A DNA stretch of 16,513 bases from CAXTPV01 sp964249405 (GTDB lineage Bacteria; Pseudomonadota; Alphaproteobacteria; Acetobacterales; Acetobacteraceae), in NCBI GenBank assembly GCA_964249405.1, contig CAXUBX010000074.1, positions 1 through 16,513 on the forward strand, read 5' to 3'. Below, piece by piece: positions 1-7,852 of the stretch. A program made the translations under genes and the position numbers. The stretch's first letter is position 1. Each line of letters opens with the position of its first letter. Below the pieces are notes generated by a model. The model worked only from the letters and a program-made list of their open reading frames with translations. It was not told the origin of the DNA and did not search any database.

Positions 1-1017
1 CGAACATCTGCGCGACGTGATCGACCTCGGACCCAAAGCGCTCGAACCCTTGCTCGATCTTGTTCCAGTCAATTCCCTTGAGCCACCCGGCTAGCCGCTT
101 CACATACTCATCAACCCTGCCCGCGATGATCTGTCGGTTTGCGCCGACCCAATCCGCGAAGGAGCCCAACATTGGCGTCAGCACGGGCGCGAGCGACGCC
201 GCGATCGAGTCGGTCAGGCCTCCGGTCACCAATTCGACCCGCGTCTGCGACATCGAGAGCTGCCGGGCCGCCACGACAGCCTGGCCATTCACCACGCCGC
301 AGCGCTGGGTCCATTGCTGATACTGGGCGTATTCCCGGTTGCTCATCCGGATCACCGGCAGCAGATCCTCGGCCGCGCCGCCTAAGAGCACCATGGCGGC
401 CTTGACTTGAAGCGACGGATTGGTGATTGCGTGCAGGCGCTCGCGCAGCTGCGGAACACGTCCGCCGCACTCTTGGCCGTCAACGCTGTCTTGCGGATGT
501 TCACGTGCAGAGCGGTCAACCACGTCATCGCGGCGTTGTTCCGGCCGCCAAGCGCGTCCGTCATCGTGTCCTCGAGGGACGTAAGCCCCGAAGTCATCGC
601 CCCGGCCGAGGAACCGGCAAGGCGTGCGGCTCCCTGAAAGCTCTGCAGTTGGTCGGCACCGATCCCAATCCGCTGGGCGCTGAACTTGAGCTGCTGCCCC
701 CATGCGGCCGCTGCCGACGTCAGCTTGTATAGCCCGGCGACACTGGCCGCCCCGGTAATCGCTCCGAGCGGGGTGACGATCTTCGTGAGCGACTCGGTCG
801 CGGCGAAAGCGGAAGAACGGAGCGCATCGACATTACGGGCGATGGCAGGAATGCCCTCGGCTTGTGAGAACCGGGCAAATGTCGCCTGGAGATCGCGTGC
901 AGGGCGCGTGAAAGCCTGCATACGCTTGTTGATCGCTTCGAGGGCCTTCGAGGCGTCGTCTTTTGCGACGATGTGGATCGGGAATGTGCAGCACGCTCGC
1001 GACTTGCGGGAACGCAT
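1..1017 (-). pseudogene. Phage tail tape-measure protein remnant, frameshifted and cut by the window edge
   Basis: On the minus strand, the frame from about 1017 down to about 453 encodes an N-terminal segment with AKDDASKALEAINKRM and a long Ala/Gly-rich helical stretch (LGAITGAASVAGLYKL). This is typical of the N-terminus of Mu-like tail tape-measure proteins, which set tail length and sit in the tail tube. That frame ends at a TAG near 385. Reading on from about 450 in another frame gives a coherent continuation: QLRERLHAITNPSLQ, then MSNREYAQYQQWTQ, then SIAASLAPVLTPMLGSFADW, running open to base 1. One base is apparently missing around 449-453, where an Arg-Gln junction is expected. The start is uncertain: ATG at 1017 gives an odd Arg/Cys-rich leader before the family-like part begins near residue 12. 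Base composition is visibly less GC-rich than the rest (the first 60 bases are 60% GC). I infer a decayed prophage; a sequencing error at the frameshift is possible. Confidence 0.75.
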
Positions 1018-1371
1018 CGTTGTTGTGCGTCGCACAAGGTTACGGAGCACGCTGCTCGTCGGGTTGTCTCGTCACTGCCGCGGGCGCGACTGGGCTGCGG
1101 TGACACCGAAGCGCCAGAGCCTGCGCCGTGTTCCGCCGCGCCGCGAGAGACGACAGCTTGCCCCGATCCGCCTCGCTCACACCAACGCGCGACGTGCCAT
1201 GCCCATCGTCGACCCCGCCCAACTCCGGCAGGACGCATCGCAAACGCGACCGAATCGCTGCGCCAGCGCGTGTCAGATCCGGGGACACGAGAGCATGATC
1301 GGCTAGGCTCGAGCCGATGAACGTGCTCTACCGACACGAGATCAGCCTGCCGCGAGACGGAGCCTGTGCCG
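1018..1371. other. Gene-poor stretch between phage remnant and lipoprotein gene
   Basis: Open frames exist here on both strands, but all give Arg/Pro/Ala-rich translations with no family-like motif. I see no gene I can support. The stretch holds an odd-centred palindrome at 1023-1037 and a 7-bp inverted repeat at 1298-1304/1312-1318, just upstream of the lipoprotein gene. It may contain decayed phage sequence upstream of the tape-measure gene. Confidence 0.5.
1023..1037. repeat. 15-base odd-centred palindrome
   Basis: TTGTGCG at 1023-1029 and its exact complement CGCACAA at 1031-1037 flank a single T. It lies directly beside the start of the phage remnant. It could be a protein-binding site or a junction scar; nothing else identifies it. 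Confidence 0.6.
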
Positions 1372-1527
1372 ATGCCTGTCGTGACGAGGAGGCTGCCGAC
1401 GGCGGCCCTGCTTCTGGTCTGCGCGCTGCTGATCACGGCCTGTGGCGCCGCCGGATCGGCGCCGCCGCCCGCCGCCTATCGGAGCGGGAACACCTATATC
1501 GGCGCGCCCGGAAACTTCGCGCCCTGA
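1372..1527 (+). CDS. Small predicted lipoprotein, 51 aa
   Basis: ATG at 1372 is preceded by ACGGAG ending at 1362, a reasonable ribosome site nine bases upstream. The product has a basic N-region (TRRLP), a hydrophobic core (ALLLVCALL) and a lipobox ITAC with the modified Cys at residue 24. The mature chain would be only about 28 residues, beginning CGAAGSAPPPAAY and ending GAPGNFAP. This is the typical shape of an alphaproteobacterial small lipoprotein anchored in a membrane facing the periplasm. I recognise no family and no function. It converges on the alcohol dehydrogenase gene with a 28-base gap containing a hairpin. Short length is the main reason for caution, but the signal peptide is convincing. 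Confidence 0.65.
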   Translation: MPVVTRRLPTAALLLVCALLITACGAAGSAPPPAAYRSGNTYIGAPGNFAP

Positions 1528-1538
1528 GCGGACGCCGG

Positions 1539-1555
1539 GAGGGGTCGGGACCCTC
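1539..1555. terminator. Candidate bidirectional terminator between convergent genes
   Basis: GAGGGGTC at 1539-1546 pairs with GACCCTC at 1549-1555, with one bulged G and a very tight loop. The hairpin lies in the 28-base gap between the stops of the lipoprotein gene and the alcohol dehydrogenase gene. There is no T-run on either side, so termination is inferred from position and structure only. Confidence 0.35.
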
Positions 1556-2641
1556 TCAGGCGTCGAAGGTGATCACGGAGCGGGCGACGGTGCCGCGCTT
1601 CATCTCCTCGAACGCGTCGTTGATGCGCTCCAGAGGCAGACGGTTGGAGACCAGCGCATCGAGCTTCAGCCGTCCCTGCATGTAGAAGTCGACGTAGCGC
1701 GGGATATCCAGAGGGAACCGGTTGGATCCCATCAGCGAACCCTGGATCCGCTTCTCGGCCAGGAACTCCCACCCGTTCAGTTCGATCTTGACGCCGACAG
1801 GGATCATGCCGATCACGGTCGCGGTGCCGCCCCGGCGCAGCATGCGGAATGCGTCCTCGGTGGTCGCCTTGAGACCGATGGCTTCCAGGCTGTGGTGCAC
1901 GCCGCCGCCGGTCAGCTCGCGGACCCGCTCGGGAACCTTGCCGCCGGCGGCGTCGATCGCGTCGGTCGCGCCGAACACGGCGGCGAGTTCGAGCTTGGCG
2001 GGCTCGCGATCGATCGCGATGATCCGGCCGGCGCCCGCGATGGCAGCCCCGTTGATCGCGGCCAGCCCGACGCCGCCGCAGCCGATCACCGCCACCGTCT
2101 CGCCCGGACGGATCGCGGCGGTATGGATGACGGCGCCGACCCCGGTGGTGACGGCGCAGCCGATCACCGCGGCACGATCGAGCGGCATGTCGCGACGGAT
2201 CGGCGTGCAGGCGTGCTCGTGCACCAGCATCTGCTCGGCGAAGGCCGACAGGTTCAGATACTGGGCGATCGCCTCGCCGCGCTGGCTGAGCCGCGGCGTC
2301 TCGGTCTCGCCCCGCTGGAGCTCCGGGCTCAGGCAGAGCGACATGTGACCGGTCAGGCAGTGCTCGCAGTGGCCGCAGAACGCGGACAGGCAGGTCACGA
2401 CGTGGTCGCCCGGCGCGATCCCGCGCACGTCGGCGCCGACCCGCTCGACGATCCCCGCCGCCTCGTGACCGAGCACCGAGGGCAGCTGGTACGGGTAGGA
2501 GCCCTCGATATAGTGCAGGTCGGAATGGCAGACGCCGACCGCCACGGTGCGGATCAGCACCTCGCGCGGCCCGGGACGGTCGATCTCGACCTCCTCCACG
2601 GTCAGGGGCTGGCCGACGCTGCGCAGGATCGCCGCCTTCAT
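1556..2641 (-). CDS. Zinc-dependent alcohol dehydrogenase (medium-chain family)
   Basis: The 361-residue product is a full-length medium-chain dehydrogenase oxidising an alcohol with NAD+. Catalytic-zinc residues are visible as C38 (GVCHSD), H59-E60 (GHEAAG) and C161. The structural-zinc Cys set is C89, C92, C95 and C103 (CGHCEHCLTGHMSLC). The dinucleotide-binding turn is GCGGVG at 187-192, followed by an acidic D211 (IIAIDREP), which favours NAD+ over NADP+. The overall pattern resembles the class-III/NDMA-dependent-like branch; the substrate cannot be read from the sequence. The start chosen is ATG at 2641, seven bases after GGGAG. A TTG one codon upstream (2644) is less likely. It stands alone, between a convergent lipoprotein gene and a hairpin-rich gap behind tyrA. 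Confidence 0.9.
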   Translation of the reverse strand: MKAAILRSVGQPLTVEEVEIDRPGPREVLIRTVAVGVCHSDLHYIEGSYPYQLPSVLGHEAAGIVERVGADVRGIAPGDHVVTCLSAFCGHCEHCLTGHMSLCLSPELQRGETETPRLSQRGEAIAQYLNLSAFAEQMLVHEHACTPIRRDMPLDRAAVIGCAVTTGVGAVIHTAAIRPGETVAVIGCGGVGLAAINGAAIAGAGRIIAIDREPAKLELAAVFGATDAIDAAGGKVPERVRELTGGGVHHSLEAIGLKATTEDAFRMLRRGGTATVIGMIPVGVKIELNGWEFLAEKRIQGSLMGSNRFPLDIPRYVDFYMQGRLKLDALVSNRLPLERINDAFEEMKRGTVARSVITFDA

Positions 2642-2702
2642 CAACGTTCTCCCAGAACTCTCGTCGTCGCTCGTTTTCGAACTTCCGGTATGCTAGCCCA
2701 TC

Positions 2703-2775
2703 GGGCGCTCCGCCCCTAGCCACCACAAGGGGTCTGGGGCCCGCGGCCCCAGCGGGGCTTGGGGCAGCGCCCCAA
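2703..2775. repeat. Cluster of three GC-rich hairpins (REP-like), copy A
   Basis: Three perfect hairpins follow each other: GGGCG/CGCCC at 2703-2707/2711-2715; CTGGGGCC/GGCCCCAG at 2734-2741/2745-2752; TTGGGGC/GCCCCAA at 2759-2765/2769-2775. All have 3-base loops. The cluster lies between the tyrA stop and the adh start, so it could end tyrA transcription. The core GGGGCAGCGCCCC recurs at 13901-13915 in another intergenic gap, which points to a dispersed intergenic repeat. Confidence 0.7.
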
Positions 2776-2792
2776 AGGTCTTCCTCGCGCGG

Positions 2793-3674
2793 TCAGGCCT
2801 GCCGGATCTCGATCAACCGGCGCCGGATCGCGCGGCCGTGCTCGACGCGTTCGGCGACGAACGCCCCGTCGCCGGCCCGGATCGCGTCGGCCATCCGGCG
2901 CGCGTCGGTCTCGAAGCGGTCGAGCATGTCGAGCAGCGCGTCGCGATTGTTGAGGAACACGTCGCGCCACATCACCGGGTCGGAGGCGGCGATCCGGGTG
3001 AAGTCCCGGAACCCGGAGGCGGCGAACTTCAGCACGTCCTCGCCGCTCTCGGAGGCAAGCGCCTCGGCGGTGCCGCAGATCGTGAACGCGATCAGGTGCG
3101 GCAGGTGGCTGACCGCGGCGACCACCCGGTCGTGGTGGGCGGGCGTCATGCGCTCGGTCATCGAGCCGCAGGCCCGCCACATCCGCTCGATCCGGTCGAT
3201 CGCGTCCTCGTCGGTGCCGTCGGGCGGCACGATCAGGCACCAGCGGTCCTCGAACAGGGTCGCGAACCCGCTGTCGGGACCGGAGAACTCGGTGCCCGCC
3301 ATCGGGTGGGCCGGGACGAACGGGGTGCCGGGCGGCAGGAGAGGTCCGACGTCGCGCACCACCGAGCGCTTGGTCGAGCCGACATCGGTGACGATCGTGC
3401 CCGGCGCGAGGTGGGGCGCCACCGCGCGCGCGGCGTCCGCGAAGGCGCCGACCGGGACGGCGAGCACCACGGCCTCGGCGCCGCCGACCGCGTCGGCCGC
3501 GCGGTCGGCGACGACGTCGGCGAAGCCGAGCTCGCGGACGCGATCCCGGACGGCGGGGTCGGTGTCGTGGATCGCGACCTCGCCCGCGAACGTGCCCCGG
3601 GCGCGGCGCGCGAGCGAGCCGCCGATCAGGCCGGCGCCGAGGATCGCGAGCCGGCCGAACAGGCGCTCAGCCAT
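2793..3674 (-). CDS. tyrA: Prephenate/arogenate dehydrogenase
   Basis: The 293-residue protein oxidatively decarboxylates prephenate (or arogenate) on the way to tyrosine, in the cytoplasm. The N-terminal Rossmann fold has GAGLIGG at 13-19 and D37 at the end of the second strand (AIHDTDP), which suggests NAD+. The family motif DVGSTKRSVV is at 97-106, the catalytic-His motif AHPMAGTEFSG starts with H123 at its HP, and the helical dimer domain carries HHDRVVAAVSHLPHLIA at 180-196. There is no fused chorismate mutase or ACT domain, as is usual for the monofunctional alphaproteobacterial enzyme. Its ATG overlaps the end of hisC by eight bases (ATGGCTGA), so the two are probably translated together. 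Prephenate versus arogenate preference cannot be told from sequence. Confidence 0.93.
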   Translation of the reverse strand: MAERLFGRLAILGAGLIGGSLARRARGTFAGEVAIHDTDPAVRDRVRELGFADVVADRAADAVGGAEAVVLAVPVGAFADAARAVAPHLAPGTIVTDVGSTKRSVVRDVGPLLPPGTPFVPAHPMAGTEFSGPDSGFATLFEDRWCLIVPPDGTDEDAIDRIERMWRACGSMTERMTPAHHDRVVAAVSHLPHLIAFTICGTAEALASESGEDVLKFAASGFRDFTRIAASDPVMWRDVFLNNRDALLDMLDRFETDARRMADAIRAGDGAFVAERVEHGRAIRRRLIEIRQA

Positions 3675-4764
3675 CGGTCGGAAGGCGCGCCGCGGCGTCC
3701 GCGACCAGGTCCACCTCCTCGTCGGTGCCGACCGTGATCCGGAGGCAGTGCGGCAGGCCGTAGCTCGCGACGTGCCGGACGATGATCCCGCGCGTCCGGA
3801 AATGGGCGTCGGCGGCGCGCGCGCGCGCGGGGCTGCCGAAATCGGCGAGCACGAAATTGGCGTGGCTCTGGTGGACGCGGATGCCGGACGACCGCAGCGC
3901 GTCGGTCAGCCGCGCCCGCGCCCGGGTGTTGTGCGCGCGCACCCGCTCGATCCAGCCCGGTTCGGCGAGCGCCGCCTCGGCGGCCGCCTGGGTCGCGAGC
4001 GGGACGCCGAACGGCTCGCGGATCCGGTTCAGCACGTCGATCACGTCGGCCGGCCCGTAGGCCCAGCCGAGCCGTGCCCCGCCCATGCCGTAGGCCTTGC
4101 TGAAGGTCCGCGTCATCACGGTGTTGCCGGACGCGTCCACCAGCGTGGCCCCGGGCTCGTAGGCGGGGTCGTCCACGTATTCCGCGTAGGCGGCGTCGAT
4201 CACCAGCAGGATGTCCGGCGGGAGCGCCTGGCGGAGGCGCGCGAGCTCGCTCGCGGGGACCATGCTGCCGGTCGGGTTGTTGGGGTTGGCGATCATCACC
4301 AGGCGGGTCCGGGGCGAGACGCGGGCGAGGATCGCATCGCAGTCGGTCGCGAGATCGCGTTCGGGCGCCCGGACCACCGCGCCGCCGGCCTTGCGGGCGG
4401 CGATCGCGTAGATCGCGAACCCGTGCTCGCTCATCACGAGCTCGGTCCCGGGGCCGCCATAGGCGAGCGCCAGCAGGGTGAAGATCGGGTCCGATCCGGT
4501 GTCGCAGACGATCCGCGCCGGATCGAGCCCGTGCGCGCGCCCGATCGCGAGGCGGAGCGAGACGCTGCCGCCGTCCGGGTAGCGATGGATCGAGCGCGAT
4601 GCCGCCTCGTGGGCCCGGACCGCGGCGGGCGGCGGCCCGAAGGCGCCCTCGTTCGAGGAGAGCTTCACCACGCGGTTGGCGCCGGCGAGCGTCGAGGCGC
4701 CACCGACATAGGCGTCGAGGGCGAGGATGTCGGCGCGGGGCGCGAGGCGGCTCGGGACGGTCAT
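3667..4764 (-). CDS. hisC: Histidinol-phosphate/aromatic aminotransferase (HisC family)
   Basis: A 365-residue fold-type I PLP aminotransferase. Motifs in order: KLSSNEGAFGPP (34-45), GSDPIF around the cofactor phosphate site (90-95), ANPNNPTG (159-166), DAAYAEY (190-196) and the Schiff-base Lys223 in TRTFSKAYGMGGARLGWAYG, with the C-terminal substrate Arg in LRITVGT. HisC enzymes transaminate imidazole-acetol phosphate, and many also act on aromatic keto acids. Its coupling to tyrA suggests that here it serves tyrosine/phenylalanine synthesis, perhaps as well as histidine. ATG at 4764 is preceded by GAGG nine bases upstream. The gene is divergent from the hopanoid operon across only 51 bases. 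Confidence 0.92.
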   Translation of the reverse strand: MTVPSRLAPRADILALDAYVGGASTLAGANRVVKLSSNEGAFGPPPAAVRAHEAASRSIHRYPDGGSVSLRLAIGRAHGLDPARIVCDTGSDPIFTLLALAYGGPGTELVMSEHGFAIYAIAARKAGGAVVRAPERDLATDCDAILARVSPRTRLVMIANPNNPTGSMVPASELARLRQALPPDILLVIDAAYAEYVDDPAYEPGATLVDASGNTVMTRTFSKAYGMGGARLGWAYGPADVIDVLNRIREPFGVPLATQAAAEAALAEPGWIERVRAHNTRARARLTDALRSSGIRVHQSHANFVLADFGSPARARAADAHFRTRGIIVRHVASYGLPHCLRITVGTDEEVDLVADAAARLPTDG

Positions 4765-4815
4765 GGCCGGTCGCCTCTACACCGGAACGGGGGAAGTTCG
4801 GTATAGGACCGCTCC
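4765..4815. promoter_or_regulatory. Divergent hisC / hopanoid-operon intergenic region
   Basis: These 51 bases are the only space available for the start signals of both the leftward hisC-tyrA unit and the rightward hopanoid operon. AGGA at 4805-4808 is the likely ribosome site for hpnA, seven bases before its ATG. No clear sigma-70 or EcfG-type promoter is visible, so promoters may lie inside the opposing genes. Confidence 0.45.
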
Positions 4816-5817
4816 ATGCCCAGACCCGTTCTCGTGACGGGCGCGACCGGCTTCGTCGGATCCGCCGTCGCCCGCGTCCTGCTCGGCGCGGGCCATACGC
4901 TCCGGCTGCTGGTCCGGCGGGGCAGCGACCGGCGCAACGTCGCCGGCCTCGACGCGGAGCTGGTGGAGGGCGACCTCGCGCGCCCCGATACGCTCGTGCC
5001 GGCGCTCGCCGGGTGCGGCGCGCTGTTCCACGTCGCCGCCGACTACCGGCTCTGGGTGCCCGACCCGGACGCGATGCGCCGCGCCAACGTGGACGGCACG
5101 GTGACGCTGCTCAGCCTGGCGAGGCAGGCCGGCGTCGAGCGCGCCGTCTACTGCTCGTCGGTCGCCGCCCTCGGCGTGTTCACCGACGGCCGGGTCGCCG
5201 ACGAGGAGACGCCGGTCGATCCGCGGCTGATCATCGGCGCCTACAAGCAGTCCAAATACGAGGCCGAGCGGGCGGTGCTGGAATTCGCGCGGGAGACCGG
5301 ATTCCCCGTGGTGGTCGTGAACCCGTCGACGCCCGTCGGGCCGCGCGACGTGAAGCCGACGCCGACCGGGGTGATGATCCGCGACGCGGCGGCGGGACGG
5401 ATGCCGGCCTATGTCGAGACCGGGCTCAACATCGTCCACGTCGACGACGTCGCGCGCGGCCACCTGCTGGCCTTCGAGCGGGGCGAGCCCGGCGAGCGCT
5501 ACATCCTCGGCGGCGACGACATGACGCTCGGCGCGCTGTTCCGGATGACGGCCGGCCTCGCCGGCGTCCGCGCCCCGTTCGTCAAGCTGCCGCGCCAGTC
5601 GCTCTATCCGGTCGCGGTCGCGATGGAGATGGTGGCGCGCCGCTTCGGCACCACGCCGCGCCTCACCCGCGAGACGCTCGCGATGTCGCGGAAGAAGATG
5701 TTCTTCTCGTCGGCCAAGGCGAGGCGCGTGCTCGGCTACGACCCTCGCCCGGCGCAGGACGCCGTGCGCGACGCGGTCGAATGGTTCCGCGCCGCCGGGG
5801 CGTCGCCGCTTCCATGA
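4816..5817 (+). CDS. hpnA: Hopanoid-associated sugar epimerase-like protein HpnA
   Basis: A 333-residue extended short-chain dehydrogenase/reductase of the dihydroflavonol-4-reductase/epimerase type. The NAD(P)-binding GATGFVG motif sits at residues 9-15, and the catalytic YKQSK motif lies about mid-protein (GAYKQSKYEAERAV) with an upstream Ser-Ser (YCSSVAALG). The lower half carries the usual HVDDVARGHLLA segment. HpnA is conserved at the head of alphaproteobacterial hopanoid operons; its exact substrate is unsettled. It is first in the operon, with an AGGA ribosome site, and its TGA overlaps the hpnB ATG as ATGA. Identity rests on the fold plus its position next to hpnB-shc. Confidence 0.93.
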   Translation: MPRPVLVTGATGFVGSAVARVLLGAGHTLRLLVRRGSDRRNVAGLDAELVEGDLARPDTLVPALAGCGALFHVAADYRLWVPDPDAMRRANVDGTVTLLSLARQAGVERAVYCSSVAALGVFTDGRVADEETPVDPRLIIGAYKQSKYEAERAVLEFARETGFPVVVVNPSTPVGPRDVKPTPTGVMIRDAAAGRMPAYVETGLNIVHVDDVARGHLLAFERGEPGERYILGGDDMTLGALFRMTAGLAGVRAPFVKLPRQSLYPVAVAMEMVARRFGTTPRLTRETLAMSRKKMFFSSAKARRVLGYDPRPAQDAVRDAVEWFRAAGASPLP

Positions 5818-6989
5818 TCCTGCTGGCACTCGCGGCGCTCTCGCTCGCGGTCTGGCTGTTCCTGGTGCTCGTCCATGGCGGCGTCGGGCGCGAGGCGTTC
5901 TGGCGCGACGGGCCGTTCGCGCCGGCGGTGGCGGAGGCCGACGGACCGCCGGTCGGCGTGGTGGTGCCGGCGCGGAACGAGGCGGCGGCGGTCGAGGCGG
6001 CGCTCCGCTCGCTGCTCGCGCAGGACTATCGCGGCCGGCTCCGGATCTGGCTCGTGGACGACGGGTCGACGGACGGGACGGGCGCGATCGCGCGCGGGAT
6101 CGGGGATGCGCGGCTCACGGTGATCGAGGGCGCCGGCCGTCCGCGCGGCTGGAGCGGCAAGCTCTGGGCGATCGGCCAGGGGCTCCGCGAGGCCGCGCCC
6201 TGGGCCGAGCGGTCGGAGGGCTTCGTGCTGCTCACCGACGCCGACATCGTGCACGGCCGGTCCCATGTCGGGAGCTTGGTCTCGCACGCGGTCGCCGAGC
6301 GCCGCGATCTCGCCTCCGAGATGGTCGCGCTCCGCTGCGCGAGCCCGGCCGAGCGGGCGCTGGTGCCGGCCTTCGTGTTCTTCTTCCAGCTCCTCTACCC
6401 GTTCCGCGCGGCCTCGCGGGAAGGGAGCCGGGTCGCGGCGGCGGCCGGCGGCGTGATGCTCGTCCGCGCGGCGGCGCTCCGCCGGATCGGCGGGATCGCC
6501 GCGATCCGCGGCGCGCTGATCGACGACGTCGCCCTCGCGCGCGCGATCAAGCGGGACGGCGGCCGGATCTGGCTCGGCCACGCGCGCGACGCGAACAGCC
6601 TCCGGCCCTATCCCGCGGTCGCCGACGTGTGGCGGATGGTGGCGCGCACCGCCTACGTGCAGCTCGGCTTCTCGCCGCTCGCGCTCGCCGGCACGCTGGC
6701 CGGCCTCGCGGTGGTCTGGCTGGTGCCGCCGGCGGCGGCGGTGGCGGCACACGGGGCCGCCCGTGCGGCCGGGGTCGCCGCGCTCGCGCTCTCGCTCGGC
6801 TGCTACCTGCCGACGCTCCGCCGTTTCGGCCTCGCGCCCGCCTGGTGCCTGCTGCTGCCGCTCGTCGCGCTGTTCTACATGGCGGCGACGGTCGGCTCGG
6901 CGCTCGACCACCATCGGGGCCGCGGCGTCCGGTGGCGGAACCGCGCCTATGCGCCGGACGAGGCCGCGCCGATGAGCGCCCGCGAATGA
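5814..6989 (+). CDS. hpnB: Hopanoid-associated glycosyltransferase HpnB
   Basis: A 391-residue membrane-anchored GT-A family 2 glycosyltransferase. An N-terminal transmembrane helix (ILLALAALSLAVWLFLVLV) is followed by the nucleotide-sugar domain starting VGVVVPARNEAAAV. Metal and nucleotide motifs are VDDGSTDGT, LLTDADIV and, near the acceptor site, IDDVALARAIK. The C-terminal part has further hydrophobic helices (LAGTLAGLAVVWLV and ACLL/VALFYMA-type segments), so the active site faces the cytoplasm at the inner membrane. The family is found in hopanoid operons, but its sugar and acceptor are not established. The start ATG at 5814 overlaps the hpnA stop by four bases; a much longer upstream open frame is only read-through of hpnA in another phase. 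It ends in an ATGA overlap with hpnC. Confidence 0.93.
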   Translation: MILLALAALSLAVWLFLVLVHGGVGREAFWRDGPFAPAVAEADGPPVGVVVPARNEAAAVEAALRSLLAQDYRGRLRIWLVDDGSTDGTGAIARGIGDARLTVIEGAGRPRGWSGKLWAIGQGLREAAPWAERSEGFVLLTDADIVHGRSHVGSLVSHAVAERRDLASEMVALRCASPAERALVPAFVFFFQLLYPFRAASREGSRVAAAAGGVMLVRAAALRRIGGIAAIRGALIDDVALARAIKRDGGRIWLGHARDANSLRPYPAVADVWRMVARTAYVQLGFSPLALAGTLAGLAVVWLVPPAAAVAAHGAARAAGVAALALSLGCYLPTLRRFGLAPAWCLLLPLVALFYMAATVGSALDHHRGRGVRWRNRAYAPDEAAPMSARE

Positions 6990-7852
6990 CCCCGCCCGAC
7001 GGCTGGACCGCCGGCGTCGATGCCGATCTCCGTCCGGGCAAGGGCCGGCGCGACGAGAACTTCCCGGTTGGCTCGCTGCTGATCGCGCGACGGCTCCGGC
7101 CGCACGTCCACGCCTATTACGACTTCGTCCGCGCCGCCGACGACGTGAGCGACAGCCCCGACCTCGCGCCGGAGGAGAAGATCGCGCGCCTCGACGCGAT
7201 GGAGGCGGCGCTGCGCGGCGACCCGACCGCGCATTCCACGAGCGCGATCCCGCTCCGCCGCTCCTTCGCCGAGACCGGTCTCGATCCCGCGCTGGCGACC
7301 GACCTGCTGGTCGCGTTCCGCCAGGATGCGCGCGTCCTGCGGACCGCGGACTGGGAGGCGCTGCTCGGCTACTGCCGCTGGTCGGCGAACCCGGTCGGTC
7401 GCTTCCTGCTGACCCTGCACGGCGAGGCGGCGGCGACGTCCGGACCGTCGGATGCGCTCTGCACCTCGCTGCAGATCCTGAACCATCTCCAGGACTGCGC
7501 GGCGGATCTCCGCCTGCTCGACCGGTCCTATCTGCCGCTCGACTTCCTCGCCGACGCGGGGATCGGGCCCGAGGAGGTGCTCCGGCCCGCCGCCTCGCCG
7601 GCGCTTGCGCGCGTCTTCGGACGCGTGCTCGATGGGGTGGATCGTCTCAACCGGGAGGCGAGCCGCCTGCCGGCGCTGGTGCGCGACCGGCGGATGCGAC
7701 TGGAGAGCGCCGTCATCGTGAACCTCGCCCACCGTCTCGCCCGCCGGCTCCGCCGGGAGGACCCGATCGCCGGCCGCGTGACGCACGCTCGAGGCGACGT
7801 GGCGTCGAGCGTGCTGGCCGCGCTCCGGTTCGTTCCGGGACGCCGCTCGTGA
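6986..7852 (+). CDS. hpnC: Hydroxysqualene synthase HpnC
   Basis: A 288-residue all-helical prenyl synthase of the squalene/phytoene synthase family. In the known HpnCDE route, HpnC converts presqualene diphosphate to hydroxysqualene. The first Asp-rich motif is DDVSD at 52-56. The second is NHLQDCAAD at 166-174, where D170 and D174 keep the DxxxD spacing needed for Mg-diphosphate binding, followed by the typical LDRSYLPLDFL. The NENFPVGS-like N-terminus reads DENFPVGSLLIARRLRP. The start ATG (6986) overlaps the hpnB stop (ATGA) and the gene ends in a GTGA overlap with hpnD. I separate HpnC from HpnD by the N-terminal FPVGS segment and the NHLQDC second motif. Confidence 0.94.
   Translation: MTPPDGWTAGVDADLRPGKGRRDENFPVGSLLIARRLRPHVHAYYDFVRAADDVSDSPDLAPEEKIARLDAMEAALRGDPTAHSTSAIPLRRSFAETGLDPALATDLLVAFRQDARVLRTADWEALLGYCRWSANPVGRFLLTLHGEAAATSGPSDALCTSLQILNHLQDCAADLRLLDRSYLPLDFLADAGIGPEEVLRPAASPALARVFGRVLDGVDRLNREASRLPALVRDRRMRLESAVIVNLAHRLARRLRREDPIAGRVTHARGDVASSVLAALRFVPGRRS

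Noticed and set aside
1..1017. Programmed frameshift in the tape-measure gene
   Set aside because: Programmed shifts belong to the tail-assembly chaperone genes upstream; no slippery sequence is seen at 449-453, so a mutation or sequencing error is simpler.
1040..1436. Possible coding frames on both strands upstream of the tape-measure remnant
   Set aside because: All translations are compositionally biased, with no recognisable phage or host motif and no good ribosome site.
4802..4807. TATAGG as a -10 box for the hopanoid operon
   Set aside because: It overlaps the AGGA ribosome site of hpnA, so a transcript starting from it would lose that site; no acceptable -35 lies 16-18 bases upstream.
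4599..5813. Long plus-strand open frame running into hpnB
   Set aside because: It is an Arg-rich out-of-phase reading of hisC antisense and hpnA; the real hpnB starts at the ATGA overlap at 5814.
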